A stretch of 9,718 bases of DNA from an uncultured Burkholderiales bacterium (GTDB lineage Bacteria; Pseudomonadota; Gammaproteobacteria; Burkholderiales; Burkholderiaceae_C), in the NCBI GenBank assembly GCA_903871865.1, contig CAIQIL010000650.1, positions 1 through 9,718 of the forward strand. Direction: 5' to 3'. A program made the position numbers and the translations under genes. Under the pieces are notes generated by a model that was not told the origin of the DNA, searched no databases, and was given only the letters and a program-made list of their open reading frames with translations. Numbering within the stretch: the first letter of the stretch is position 1; each line of letters begins with the position of its first letter. Below, piece after piece: positions 1 through 7,264 of this stretch.

Positions 1-1
1 G

Positions 2-3000
2 GCCTCGCGCCTGGGCATCCGGTTGATGCAGCCCACCCAGGCCGAGCTTCTGCGCGCGGTGGACCAACGCCTGGGGCTCGACCCGCAGGTGCGGCAGATG
101 TTCCATCTGCTGCGCCACCGGGGCAACGACGCCGCGCACCAGCTGCAGCACAACATCGGCTACCGCGAAGGCCTGGAGGCACTGAAGGTGGCCCGCGAGG
201 TGGCGCTGTGGTTTCACCGCACCTTCGGCAACGAGCCCGACTTCAAGCCCGGGCCCTTCCGCCTGCCTGACGACCCCAGCCAGAAGCTGGCCACGCTGCA
301 AAAGCAGATCGCTGCCCTGCAAGACAGCCTGCAGCAAGCCCAAAGCAACCAGGCCCAGCAAAGCGAGCTGACCGCGCTGCAAGCCGCCCAACTGGCGCAA
401 GAGCGAGACTTGGCCGAGCGCGCAGCCCAAGAGCGCGGCATCTACGAGGCCCTGGCCCTGGAAGCCAGTGAGCGCTACGCCAGCCTCAAGGCCGAGTTCG
501 ACGCCCACCTGCAGCAAGCGCGGCAGCCCAGCACCGAAGCCAACGCGCAAACCGAAGCCCAGGCCCTCCAGGCCTTCGCCGATAAATCAGCCCAGGCCGC
601 CAAGAAGGTGGCCATGGACGAGGCCTCTACCCGCCTGCTGATCGACCAGATGCTGCAAGACGCCGGCTGGGCCGCCGACACTCTGACCCTGACCCACGCC
701 AAAGGCGTTCGCCCCGAGCGCCACAAGAACCAGGCCATTGCCGAATGGCCCAGCACCGGCAAGCAAAGCGCCGACTACGTGCTGTTCGCGGGCCTCACGC
801 CCGTGGCCACGGTGGAAGCTAAGCGCCTGAACGTGAACGTGGCCGGCAAGATTGCACAGGCCGAACGCTACGCCGCCGGCATCCAGGCCGAGGCCGACGC
901 CGATGCCGCCTGGACGCTGGAAGGTCGCACTGGCCCCTGGCCCGACGGGCAGGGTGGCTGCTTCCACGTGCCGTTTGTGTACTCGTGCAACGGCCGCCCG
1001 CTGGTCAAGCAGATAGCCGAGGCCAGTGGCACCTGGCACCGCGACGCGCGCCACCCGTCCAACCTCGCCAAGCCGCTGCAAGGATTCCATTCGCCTAGTG
1101 GCCTGCTGGATCAGCTGCAACGCAGCCAGCAAGCCGCCCAGGCCAAGCTGCAGCAAGAAGGCTTTGGCTACCTGCGCCTGCGCGACTACCAGCAACAGGC
1201 CATCACGGCGGTCGAAACCGCACTGGCCCATGGCCAGCGCAGCTGCCTGCTGGCCATGGCCACCGGCACGGGCAAAACGCGCACCATCATCGGCCTGATG
1301 TACCGCTTCCTGAAGGCCGAGCGCTTCCGGCGCATCCTATTCCTGGTGGACCGCACGGCCTTGGGCAACCAGGCCATGGACGCCTTCCACGAGGCCCCGC
1401 TGGAGCAGAACCTGCCGCTCAGCAAGCTGTACAACATCGCCGACCTGGGCGACATGGCCGCCGAGGCTGAAACCCGCGTGCACGTGGCCACGGTGCAGGC
1501 CATGGTCAAGCGCGTGTTCGCCAGCGACACGCCCGTGCCCGTCGACGCCTACGACTGCATCATCGTGGACGAAGCCCACCGTGGCTACACGCTCGACCAG
1601 GACATGACCGAAGGCGAGATGGCCCTGCGCGACAACGCCCAGTACCTGTCGACCTACCGCCGCGTGCTGGACTACTTTGACGCCGTGAAGGTGGGCCTGA
1701 CCGCTACGCCAGCACGCCACACCACCGACATCTTCGGCAAGCCGGTCTACACCTACTCGTACCGCGAGGCCGTGGCTGACGACTGGCTGATCGACCACGA
1801 GCCGCCCATCCGCTACCGCACCCTGCTGAGCCACCACGGCATCCACTTCAATAAGGGCGAGCAGGTCGAGGCCATCAACATGGGCACGGGCGAGATCGAA
1901 AGCGCCGAGCTGGACGACGAGCTGCACTTCGATCTGGAAGGCTTCAACAAGCGCGTCATCAGCGAAGACTTCAACCGCGTGATCTGCGAAGAGCTGGCTC
2001 AAGAGCTCAACCCGCTGGGCGAAGAAAAGACCATGGTCTTTTGCGCCACCGACGCACACGCAGACATGGTCACGCGGCTGCTCAACGAAGCCTTCAAGGC
2101 CACCTATGGCGAGGCCTACAACCAGGCCGCCGTGGTCAAGATCACCGGCCAGTCCGACAAGGTGGACACGTTGATTCGCCGCTACAAGAATGAGCCGCTA
2201 CCTACCATCGCCGTCACCGTTGACCTGCTGACCACCGGCATCGACGTGCCGCGCATCTGCAACCTGGTGTTCATGCGGCGGGTGAAGTCGCGCATCTTGT
2301 ATGAGCAGATGATTGGCCGCGCCACGCGCCGCTGTGATGCCATCGGCAAGACCGTGTTCCGCATCTACGACCCGGTGGACCTGTACGCCGCGTTGCAGAC
2401 GGTGAACACCATGCAGCCGCTGGTGAAAGACCCCAAGGTGACGCTGGAGCAATTGATCGACGAGCTGAACAACCCGCTCAGTCACAGCACGCCCGGTAGC
2501 TGCGCCGGCCACACCCATGCCCACGACGTGCTGGACCAGCTCAACCAGAAGCTGATGCGGGTGATGCGCGATGCCCAACACAAGGCCGACAAGCGCCCCG
2601 AGCTGCAGCAGAAGCTGGCTGAGCTGGAGCAACAGTGGGGCGTGCCTGCTGCCGAGCTGCACCGCCACCTGCACCAGCTGGGGCAAACGCAAGGCCCGCA
2701 GGCGGCGGCCGATTTCATCCGCACCCACACGCGCCTTTTGCTTCAAGTGGCCGAGGTGCAGCAGCTGCTGGGCACGGCCTACATGCCTGTTATCTCGCGC
2801 CATACCGACCAAGTGACCGAGCGCACTCAAAGCTGGGGCCAGTACGCCCGGCCTGAGGACTACCTCGACAGCTTTGGCCGCTTCGTGCGCGAGCAGGTGA
2901 ACCAGTCGGCCGCCATGGCCGTGGTGGTCAAGCGCCCCAGAGACCTGACCCGCGCACAGCTCAAAGAGGTGCGCCTGCTGCTCGATGGTGCCGGCTACAC

Positions 3001-3352
3001 AGAGGCGCGGCTGCAAGCCGCCTGGCGAAAGCAAAGCAACCAAGACATCGCAGCCGGCATCGTCGCGCACATCCGCCAGGCAGCGCTGGGTGAAGCCCTG
3101 TTGCCGTTTGAGCAGCGCGTGGCCAAGGCCATGCAGGCGATCTACGCCCTGCACCCCTGGACCCACGCCCAGCGCACCTGGCTGGATCGCCTGGCCAAGC
3201 AGCTGGTTCGCGAGACCGTGCTGGACGACGCCTTCATCAATGCCAACTTCACCGCCACCGGCGGCGCCAAAGGCCTGGACAAGGTGCTGGGCGGACAATT
3301 GGCGCCCGTGATGAGCACGCTGGCCGGCGAGTTGTGGCCTGATGCGGCCTGA
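2..3352 (+). CDS. hsdR: Type I restriction enzyme R subunit HsdR (5' end outside window)
   Basis: This is the motor and nuclease subunit of a type I R-M enzyme; with HsdM and HsdS it translocates and cuts DNA lacking the host methylation. The frame is open to the window edge with homologous-looking sequence before the TTG/ATG at 23/26, so the true start lies upstream; 1116 residues are visible. Numbering from the first codon: the end of a DUF4145-like domain (about 1-80, containing RGNDAAH, R40/H46), a Gln/Ala-rich coiled coil (about 95-180), an HsdR_N PD-(D/E)xK nuclease (D258, E272-A-K274), SF2 helicase motifs (Walker A ATGTGKT 420-426, DEAH 523-526, TATP 567-570, QMIGRATRR 769-777) and an EcoEI_R_C-like helical C-terminus (about 830 on). 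All catalytic motifs look intact. The domain order fits the EcoEI-like HsdR class. The next gene starts 122 bp downstream, after a hairpin, unlike the overlapping genes that follow. Confidence 0.96.
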   Translation, partial: ASRLGIRLMQPTQAELLRAVDQRLGLDPQVRQMFHLLRHRGNDAAHQLQHNIGYREGLEALKVAREVALWFHRTFGNEPDFKPGPFRLPDDPSQKLATLQKQIAALQDSLQQAQSNQAQQSELTALQAAQLAQERDLAERAAQERGIYEALALEASERYASLKAEFDAHLQQARQPSTEANAQTEAQALQAFADKSAQAAKKVAMDEASTRLLIDQMLQDAGWAADTLTLTHAKGVRPERHKNQAIAEWPSTGKQSADYVLFAGLTPVATVEAKRLNVNVAGKIAQAERYAAGIQAEADADAAWTLEGRTGPWPDGQGGCFHVPFVYSCNGRPLVKQIAEASGTWHRDARHPSNLAKPLQGFHSPSGLLDQLQRSQQAAQAKLQQEGFGYLRLRDYQQQAITAVETALAHGQRSCLLAMATGTGKTRTIIGLMYRFLKAERFRRILFLVDRTALGNQAMDAFHEAPLEQNLPLSKLYNIADLGDMAAEAETRVHVATVQAMVKRVFASDTPVPVDAYDCIIVDEAHRGYTLDQDMTEGEMALRDNAQYLSTYRRVLDYFDAVKVGLTATPARHTTDIFGKPVYTYSYREAVADDWLIDHEPPIRYRTLLSHHGIHFNKGEQVEAINMGTGEIESAELDDELHFDLEGFNKRVISEDFNRVICEELAQELNPLGEEKTMVFCATDAHADMVTRLLNEAFKATYGEAYNQAAVVKITGQSDKVDTLIRRYKNEPLPTIAVTVDLLTTGIDVPRICNLVFMRRVKSRILYEQMIGRATRRCDAIGKTVFRIYDPVDLYAALQTVNTMQPLVKDPKVTLEQLIDELNNPLSHSTPGSCAGHTHAHDVLDQLNQKLMRVMRDAQHKADKRPELQQKLAELEQQWGVPAAELHRHLHQLGQTQGPQAAADFIRTHTRLLLQVAEVQQLLGTAYMPVISRHTDQVTERTQSWGQYARPEDYLDSFGRFVREQVNQSAAMAVVVKRPRDLTRAQLKEVRLLLDGAGYTEARLQAAWRKQSNQDIAAGIVAHIRQAALGEALLPFEQRVAKAMQAIYALHPWTHAQRTWLDRLAKQLVRETVLDDAFINANFTATGGAKGLDKVLGGQLAPVMSTLAGELWPDAA

Positions 3353-3387
3353 ATTTCGCCACCCCCCTTCGATCCATGTGGCAAAAT

Positions 3388-3456
3388 GCGAAGTAATACG
3401 CCCCCCACCTCTGACCCCGGCGAAAGCGCGGTGTGCCATGTGGGGGGTTTCTTTTT
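3388..3456 (+). ncRNA. Candidate structured RNA upstream of the Abi_2 gene (abiF-RNA-like)
   Basis: The gap between hsdR and the Abi_2 gene holds a nested fold. The outer stem is CCCCCCAC (3401-3408) with GTGGGGGG (3440-3447). Inside it, CCG-GC (3417-3421) pairs with GC-G-CGG (3426-3431), with one bulged G at 3428 and a GAAA tetraloop (3422-3425). A T-rich tract (3448-3456) follows. A three-pair GCG/CGC helix is possible at 3388-3390/3399-3401, but C3401 would compete with the outer stem. From memory, a conserved RNA motif called abiF RNA is described next to Abi_2/AbiF genes, and some Abi_2 HEPN proteins are reported to be controlled by an adjacent RNA. Position and shape fit that, but I cannot score the match. 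The 5' boundary is a guess and no convincing promoter is visible. The alternative is an ordinary terminator. Confidence 0.5.
3401..3456 (+). terminator. Rho-independent-terminator-like hairpin after hsdR
   Basis: An eight-pair, G+C-rich perfect outer stem (3401-3408/3440-3447) is followed directly by TTTCTTTTT (3448-3456). It lies 48 bp after the hsdR stop and 18 bp before the Abi_2 ATG. The 31-nt interior, itself partly paired, is larger than a usual terminator loop. It could end hsdR transcripts, end a short RNA, or act as an attenuator for the abi-hsdM-hsdS transcript. It overlaps the candidate structured RNA because the same hairpin would form that RNA's 3' end. Confidence 0.5.
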
Positions 3457-3474
3457 GCCCGTTCGTTCTGCACC

Positions 3475-4443
3475 ATGACTGAGCCAAAACCGCTCAAGAG
3501 TCACGCCAGCTTCCCGCAACAACTCGACATCCTGAGAGCACGCGGGCTGCTGGTGCAAGACGAAGCTGCAGCCCTGGCCGCGCTGGCCCGCCTGGGCTAC
3601 TACCGGCTTTCAGGCTATTTTTATCCTCTGCGCAAAACCCTGCCTCCCGGCCAAACGGGCAGACAAGACGACTTTTGCGAGGGCGCATCGATCGAGCTGG
3701 TGCTTGCACTGGCCGAGTTCGACAAGCGCCTGCGGCTCCTGGCGCTCTACGCCCTGGAGTCCACCGAGTTGGCCGTGCGCGTGGCCTTGGCCCATCACCT
3801 GGGTAAGCTCGACGCAGAAGCCCACCTGAACCCTCGCCTGCTGGATCGTCGCTTCACCCAGCCCAGCCGTCCCGGCCAGCCGTCGGCACATGAACTGTGG
3901 CTGCGTCGGCACGAACAATTGCTTGCCGACTCGAAGGAAGACTTCGTCATCCATCACCGGGAGCGGTACGGCGGACGCTTACCTATCTGGGTGGCCATCG
4001 AAGTATGGGACTTCGGCACCCTGTCCCGGTTCTTCTCGGGCATGGCCTATCGCGATCGCAACCGCGTGGCCAGCCTGCTGGGCGCGACCGACGGCGAAGT
4101 GTTGAAGTCCTGGTTGCGCGCATTCAACTTCGTGCGCAATGTGTCAGCGCACCACGCCCGACTCTGGAACCGCCGCAACATTGAAACGGTTGCGCTGCCA
4201 AAACTGGAGCAATGCCGCTGGCTGGCCCCACTGCACGGCCAGCCCGACGCCTGCAGCAAGGTATTTGGCACCCTCGCTTGCCTGCTGGTGATGATGCGCA
4301 CCATCGCTCCGCGCAGCGACTGGCCTGCCCGGCTCAAGGCGCACCTGCAAACTTTCCCCACATCTGACCTGCTGAGCCTAAGCGCGGCTGGCTTCCCTAC
4401 CGACTGGGAAGCCCTGCCCCTGTGGCTCACCCCAAACCCATGA
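3475..4443 (+). CDS. Abi_2 (AbiD/AbiF-family) HEPN abortive-infection protein
   Basis: The 322-residue protein has the family landmarks in order: FPQQLDILRARGLL near the N-terminus, GYYRLSGY (Y42-Y48), FDKRLR (82-87), a helical middle with ESTELAVR, LPIWVAIEVWDFGTLS (from L169), and RNVSAHHARLWNRR (221-234). R221-x4-H226 matches the HEPN ribonuclease motif, and the following HARLWNR is characteristic of Abi_2. Family members cause abortive infection in lactococci and are often found beside or inside type I R-M loci. An RNase role here is inferred from the motif. ATG 3475 is chosen because the family's start-like sequence follows it; the frame extends to a GTG at 3433, but that lies inside the hairpin. 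No clear Shine-Dalgarno precedes 3475, suggesting weak or regulated translation. The stop overlaps the hsdM start (ATGA). Confidence 0.9.
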   Translation: MTEPKPLKSHASFPQQLDILRARGLLVQDEAAALAALARLGYYRLSGYFYPLRKTLPPGQTGRQDDFCEGASIELVLALAEFDKRLRLLALYALESTELAVRVALAHHLGKLDAEAHLNPRLLDRRFTQPSRPGQPSAHELWLRRHEQLLADSKEDFVIHHRERYGGRLPIWVAIEVWDFGTLSRFFSGMAYRDRNRVASLLGATDGEVLKSWLRAFNFVRNVSAHHARLWNRRNIETVALPKLEQCRWLAPLHGQPDACSKVFGTLACLLVMMRTIAPRSDWPARLKAHLQTFPTSDLLSLSAAGFPTDWEALPLWLTPNP

Positions 4444-5894
4444 CCACCTCCGACATCGTCCAGAAACTCTGGAACCTGTGCGACGTGCTGCGCGACGACG
4501 GCATCAACTACAGCGACTACGTGACCGAACTGGTGCTGCTGCTCTTCATCAAGATGGAGCACGAAAGCACGCAAAGCGGCGTGCTGGTCAAGCACAAGCT
4601 GCCCGACCACGCCCGCTGGGGCGAGTTCACCAGCCGCAGCGGCCTGCCCCTGCTCAACCACTACCGCGCCACGCTGCTCAAGCTCTCGCAAAGCGATGAC
4701 CCGCTGATCGCCGCCATCTACGCCGACGCGCAAACCAGCCTCAAAGAGCCGCGCCACCTGGAGCAGCTGATCAAAAGCCTGGACGGCATCGACTGGTTCA
4801 GCGCCGAGCAAGACGGCCTGGGCGACCTGTACGAAGGCCTGCTGGAGAAGAACGCCAACGAGACCAAGAGCGGCGCCGGCCAGTACTTCACCCCGCGCCC
4901 GCTGATCGACACCATCGTCGAGGTGATGCAGCCGCGCGCGGGCGAAACCATCCAAGACCCGGCGGCCGGCACGGGTGGCTTCTTGATCGCGGCCGACCGC
5001 TACATCAAGCACCAGACCGACGAGCTGTTTGACCTGAGCGAGGCGCAGCGCAACTTCCAGCGCAACAAGGCGTTTTTGGGCATGGAGCTGGTGACCAGCA
5101 CCCGTCGCCTGGCCCTGATGAACTGCCTGCTGCACGGCATGGAGGGCGACGACGAAGGCGTGGTGCACCTGGGCAACACGCTGGGCAGCGCCGGCAGCGC
5201 CTTGCCCCAGTGCGACCTGAGCCTGAGCAACCCGCCTTTTGGCACGGCCAAGGGCGGCGGCGGCCCCACCCGCGACGACCTGACCTTTGCCACCAGCAAC
5301 AAGCAGCTGGCCTTTGTGCAGCACATCGTGCGGCACCTCAAAGACGGTGGCCGCGCCGCCATGGTGCTGCCCGACAACGTGCTGTTTGAAGCCGGCGTGG
5401 GCGCCGACATCCGCCGCGCGCTGATGGACAAGTGCCGCCTGCACACCATCCTCAGGCTGCCCACGGGCATCTTCTACGCCCAGGGCGTGAAGACCAACGT
5501 GCTGTTCTTGCAGAAGGTGAGCGAAGCGGCCACCGGCAGCACCGATGCCGTGTGGGTGTACGACATGCGCGCCAACGCCCCGAAGTTTGGCAAGCGCAGC
5601 CCGCTGCTGCACAAGCACTTCGATGACTTCAAGGCCGCTTATGGCGACGATCCCAACGGCCTGAGCCCCCGCGTGGACCAGGGCGAGCAGGGGCGGTGGC
5701 GCTGCTTCAGCCGCGATTGGGTGGCCAGCGAAAAGGGCGACAGCCTGGACATTGCCTGGCTGAAGGACGACAGCGCCGAAGACGCCGCTGACTTGCCTGA
5801 GCCGGCCGTGCTGGCGCGGGAGATCGTGGATGAGTTGAATGGGGCGTTGGGGGAGTTGGAGGGGATCTTGGCGGAGTTGGGGGAAGAAGCGTGA
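4440..5894 (+). CDS. hsdM: Type I N6-adenine DNA methyltransferase subunit HsdM
   Basis: HsdM transfers a methyl group from S-adenosylmethionine to adenine N6 in the HsdS-specified site, and two copies bind one HsdS. The 484-residue product begins with a helical HsdM_N domain (TSDIVQKLWNLCDVLRDDG onward). The class gamma N6-methylase core follows, with SAM-binding motif I DPAAGTGGF (173-181) and catalytic NPPF (264-267). FTPRPLI just before motif I is also typical. Motif I has Ala where many relatives have Cys (DPACGTGG), a conservative change unlikely to abolish activity. ATG 4440 is chosen over the in-frame GTG 4422 because it forms ATGA with the abi stop and starts at the conserved N-terminus. 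There is no obvious Shine-Dalgarno, so expression probably depends on translation of abi. The last 20 or so codons shift to GGG and TTG, unlike the rest of the gene. Confidence 0.96.
   Translation: MTTSDIVQKLWNLCDVLRDDGINYSDYVTELVLLLFIKMEHESTQSGVLVKHKLPDHARWGEFTSRSGLPLLNHYRATLLKLSQSDDPLIAAIYADAQTSLKEPRHLEQLIKSLDGIDWFSAEQDGLGDLYEGLLEKNANETKSGAGQYFTPRPLIDTIVEVMQPRAGETIQDPAAGTGGFLIAADRYIKHQTDELFDLSEAQRNFQRNKAFLGMELVTSTRRLALMNCLLHGMEGDDEGVVHLGNTLGSAGSALPQCDLSLSNPPFGTAKGGGGPTRDDLTFATSNKQLAFVQHIVRHLKDGGRAAMVLPDNVLFEAGVGADIRRALMDKCRLHTILRLPTGIFYAQGVKTNVLFLQKVSEAATGSTDAVWVYDMRANAPKFGKRSPLLHKHFDDFKAAYGDDPNGLSPRVDQGEQGRWRCFSRDWVASEKGDSLDIAWLKDDSAEDAADLPEPAVLAREIVDELNGALGELEGILAELGEEA
5879..5889 (+). 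promoter_or_regulatory. Shine-Dalgarno-like purine run for hsdS
   Basis: GGGGGAAGAAG lies inside the last hsdM codons immediately before the GTG start at 5891. The GGGGGA/GGAAG part is within usable distance of the start. It supports GTG 5891 as the hsdS start, despite the non-ATG codon, and fits reinitiation after the overlapping hsdM stop. Confidence 0.5.
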
Positions 5895-7264
5895 GTTCAA
5901 CTGCCTCACTGCCAGCAGGCTGGACCTTCGCGTCGGTCAGTGACCTGTGTCAGTTCAATCCCAAGACAACGGCTGACGATGCAGCAACGTGCGGCTTTGC
6001 ATCCATGCATGGGCTGGGCCTCAAGTACCTCGATCGACTGCGCTTTGAGGAGCGGCCGTGGGGTGACGTGAAGAAGGCCTACACGCACTTCCAGAACGGC
6101 GACGTCTTGGTGGCCAAGGTGACGCCTTGCTTCGAGAACGGCAAAGCGGGCATCGCGACAGATCTCCCGAATGGGATCGGCGCAGGCAGCAGCGAGTTTT
6201 GCGTTTTCAGGCCAGCCGCAGGCGCTGACAAGCGGTATCTGCTCGCGTGGTTCAGCACCGAAGACTTCCGCAGGCGTGCCACTGTCGCCATGACGGGATC
6301 AGTTGGCTTGAAGCGCGTGCCCAAAGAGGTGTTCTTGTCTGAGCAAGTGCCGCTGGCACCTGAGCGAGAGCAACAACGCATCGCCGACAAACTCGACACC
6401 GTGCTGGCCCGCGTCGATGCGGTGAACGACCGCCTGGCCCGCGTCGCCCCGCTGCTCAAGCGCTTCCGTCAGGCCGTGCTGGCTGCGGCCACGTCGGGGC
6501 GGTTGTCAACCATCTCGCGCGAAGGCACCAAGCAGCCAGTCACGTCTGTGCCCTCAAGTTGGCCTCTGGTCAGCTTGTCCTCGATGAGTGACGTCATCGA
6601 CCCCAACCCCAAACATCGAAATCCCTCTTATCAAAGCGACGGCGAACTCTTTTTGTCTACGACAAACTTTGCCGAGGGCGGTGGATGGGATCTTCGCGGT
6701 GCAAAGCATGTCAGCATGGACACGGTCCTCGAACAACAGGCGCGATGTCACTTTACACGGCAGTCCATCGTCTTTTCGCGTAAGGGAACGATTGGAAAGG
6801 TGCGAATGGTTCCACCTATCGAATCATTCGCCTTGCTTGACTCACTGGTTGTCATCAACGCAAAAGAGGGGCTAAGCGCGAGTTACCTGTTGATCGCGTT
6901 GCAATCGCCGATTGTTCAGGAGCAGGTCGTACGACTGACGAGGGGCGTGGCACTTAAGCAAGTTAGCGTCGGAGTTGTTCGCAGTTTGGAGATTCCGTTA
7001 CCAAGCACGTTTGAGCAATCCGAAATCGTCCGCTGCGTCAACATCCTCTTCGCCTTCGCCGACCGCCTCGAAGCCCGCCTGCAGGCCGCGCAAACCGCCG
7101 CCTCGCGCCTCACCCCTGCGCTGCTGGCCAAGGCCTTCCGGGGCGAGCTGGTGCCGCAAGACCCGGCCGATGAGCCTGCCGCCGAGTTGCTCAAGCGCCT
7201 GGCGGCCACCCAGCCACAGCCCGCCAACAAGCGTGGGCGCGCACGAGCATCCGCCGCACCATGA
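5891..7264 (+). CDS. hsdS: Type I specificity subunit HsdS
   Basis: HsdS recognises the bipartite DNA target and scaffolds HsdM and HsdR. The 457-residue protein has the classic duplicated plan: TRD1 (about 1-155), first conserved helical region (about 157-205, starting PEREQQRIADKLDTVLARV), TRD2 (about 206-370, with a FSRKGTIGKVRM segment), and second conserved helical region (about 372-440, starting EQSEIVRCVN and containing ALLAKAFRGELVPQDP, a hallmark of the family). A basic RGRARA tail follows. The target sequence cannot be read from the protein. Start GTG 5891 overlaps the hsdM stop (GTGA) and has a good purine run upstream. The base composition is mosaic: two TRD2 stretches counted at 47-48% GC contrast with 73-77% in the helical regions, which fits exchange of recognition domains. 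Both halves look intact. Confidence 0.96.
   Translation: MSSTASLPAGWTFASVSDLCQFNPKTTADDAATCGFASMHGLGLKYLDRLRFEERPWGDVKKAYTHFQNGDVLVAKVTPCFENGKAGIATDLPNGIGAGSSEFCVFRPAAGADKRYLLAWFSTEDFRRRATVAMTGSVGLKRVPKEVFLSEQVPLAPEREQQRIADKLDTVLARVDAVNDRLARVAPLLKRFRQAVLAAATSGRLSTISREGTKQPVTSVPSSWPLVSLSSMSDVIDPNPKHRNPSYQSDGELFLSTTNFAEGGGWDLRGAKHVSMDTVLEQQARCHFTRQSIVFSRKGTIGKVRMVPPIESFALLDSLVVINAKEGLSASYLLIALQSPIVQEQVVRLTRGVALKQVSVGVVRSLEIPLPSTFEQSEIVRCVNILFAFADRLEARLQAAQTAASRLTPALLAKAFRGELVPQDPADEPAAELLKRLAATQPQPANKRGRARASAAP
6404..6446 (+). repeat. 13-bp direct repeat in the central hsdS spacer
   Basis: CTGGCCCGCGTCG occurs at 6404-6416 and again at 6434-6446, thirty bases (ten codons) apart and in frame. 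Both copies encode LARV in the first conserved helix. This helix sets the distance between the two recognition domains, and in EcoR124-type HsdS proteins repeat number in the same place alters the target spacer. Here the copies are not in tandem, so it may simply reflect helix periodicity. Confidence 0.5.

Noticed and set aside
1337..2059. Long antisense frame within hsdR, and similar ones opposite hsdM
   Set aside because: High-GC genes with strong third-position bias generate long antisense frames; translations are Val/His/Gln/Gly-rich without domains.
3374..3443. Direct repeat CCATGTGG at 3374-3381 and 3436-3443
   Set aside because: Eight bases and nearly palindromic; no third copy, and the second copy is partly explained by the outer hairpin stem.
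3433..3474. Upstream GTG start extending the Abi_2 protein by 14 residues
   Set aside because: The added residues are coded by the hairpin arm and T-run, no ribosome binding site precedes it, and the family-like N-terminus begins after ATG 3475.
4422..4439. GTG start six codons upstream for HsdM
   Set aside because: ATG 4440 overlaps the abi stop as ATGA and begins directly at the conserved HsdM N-terminus.
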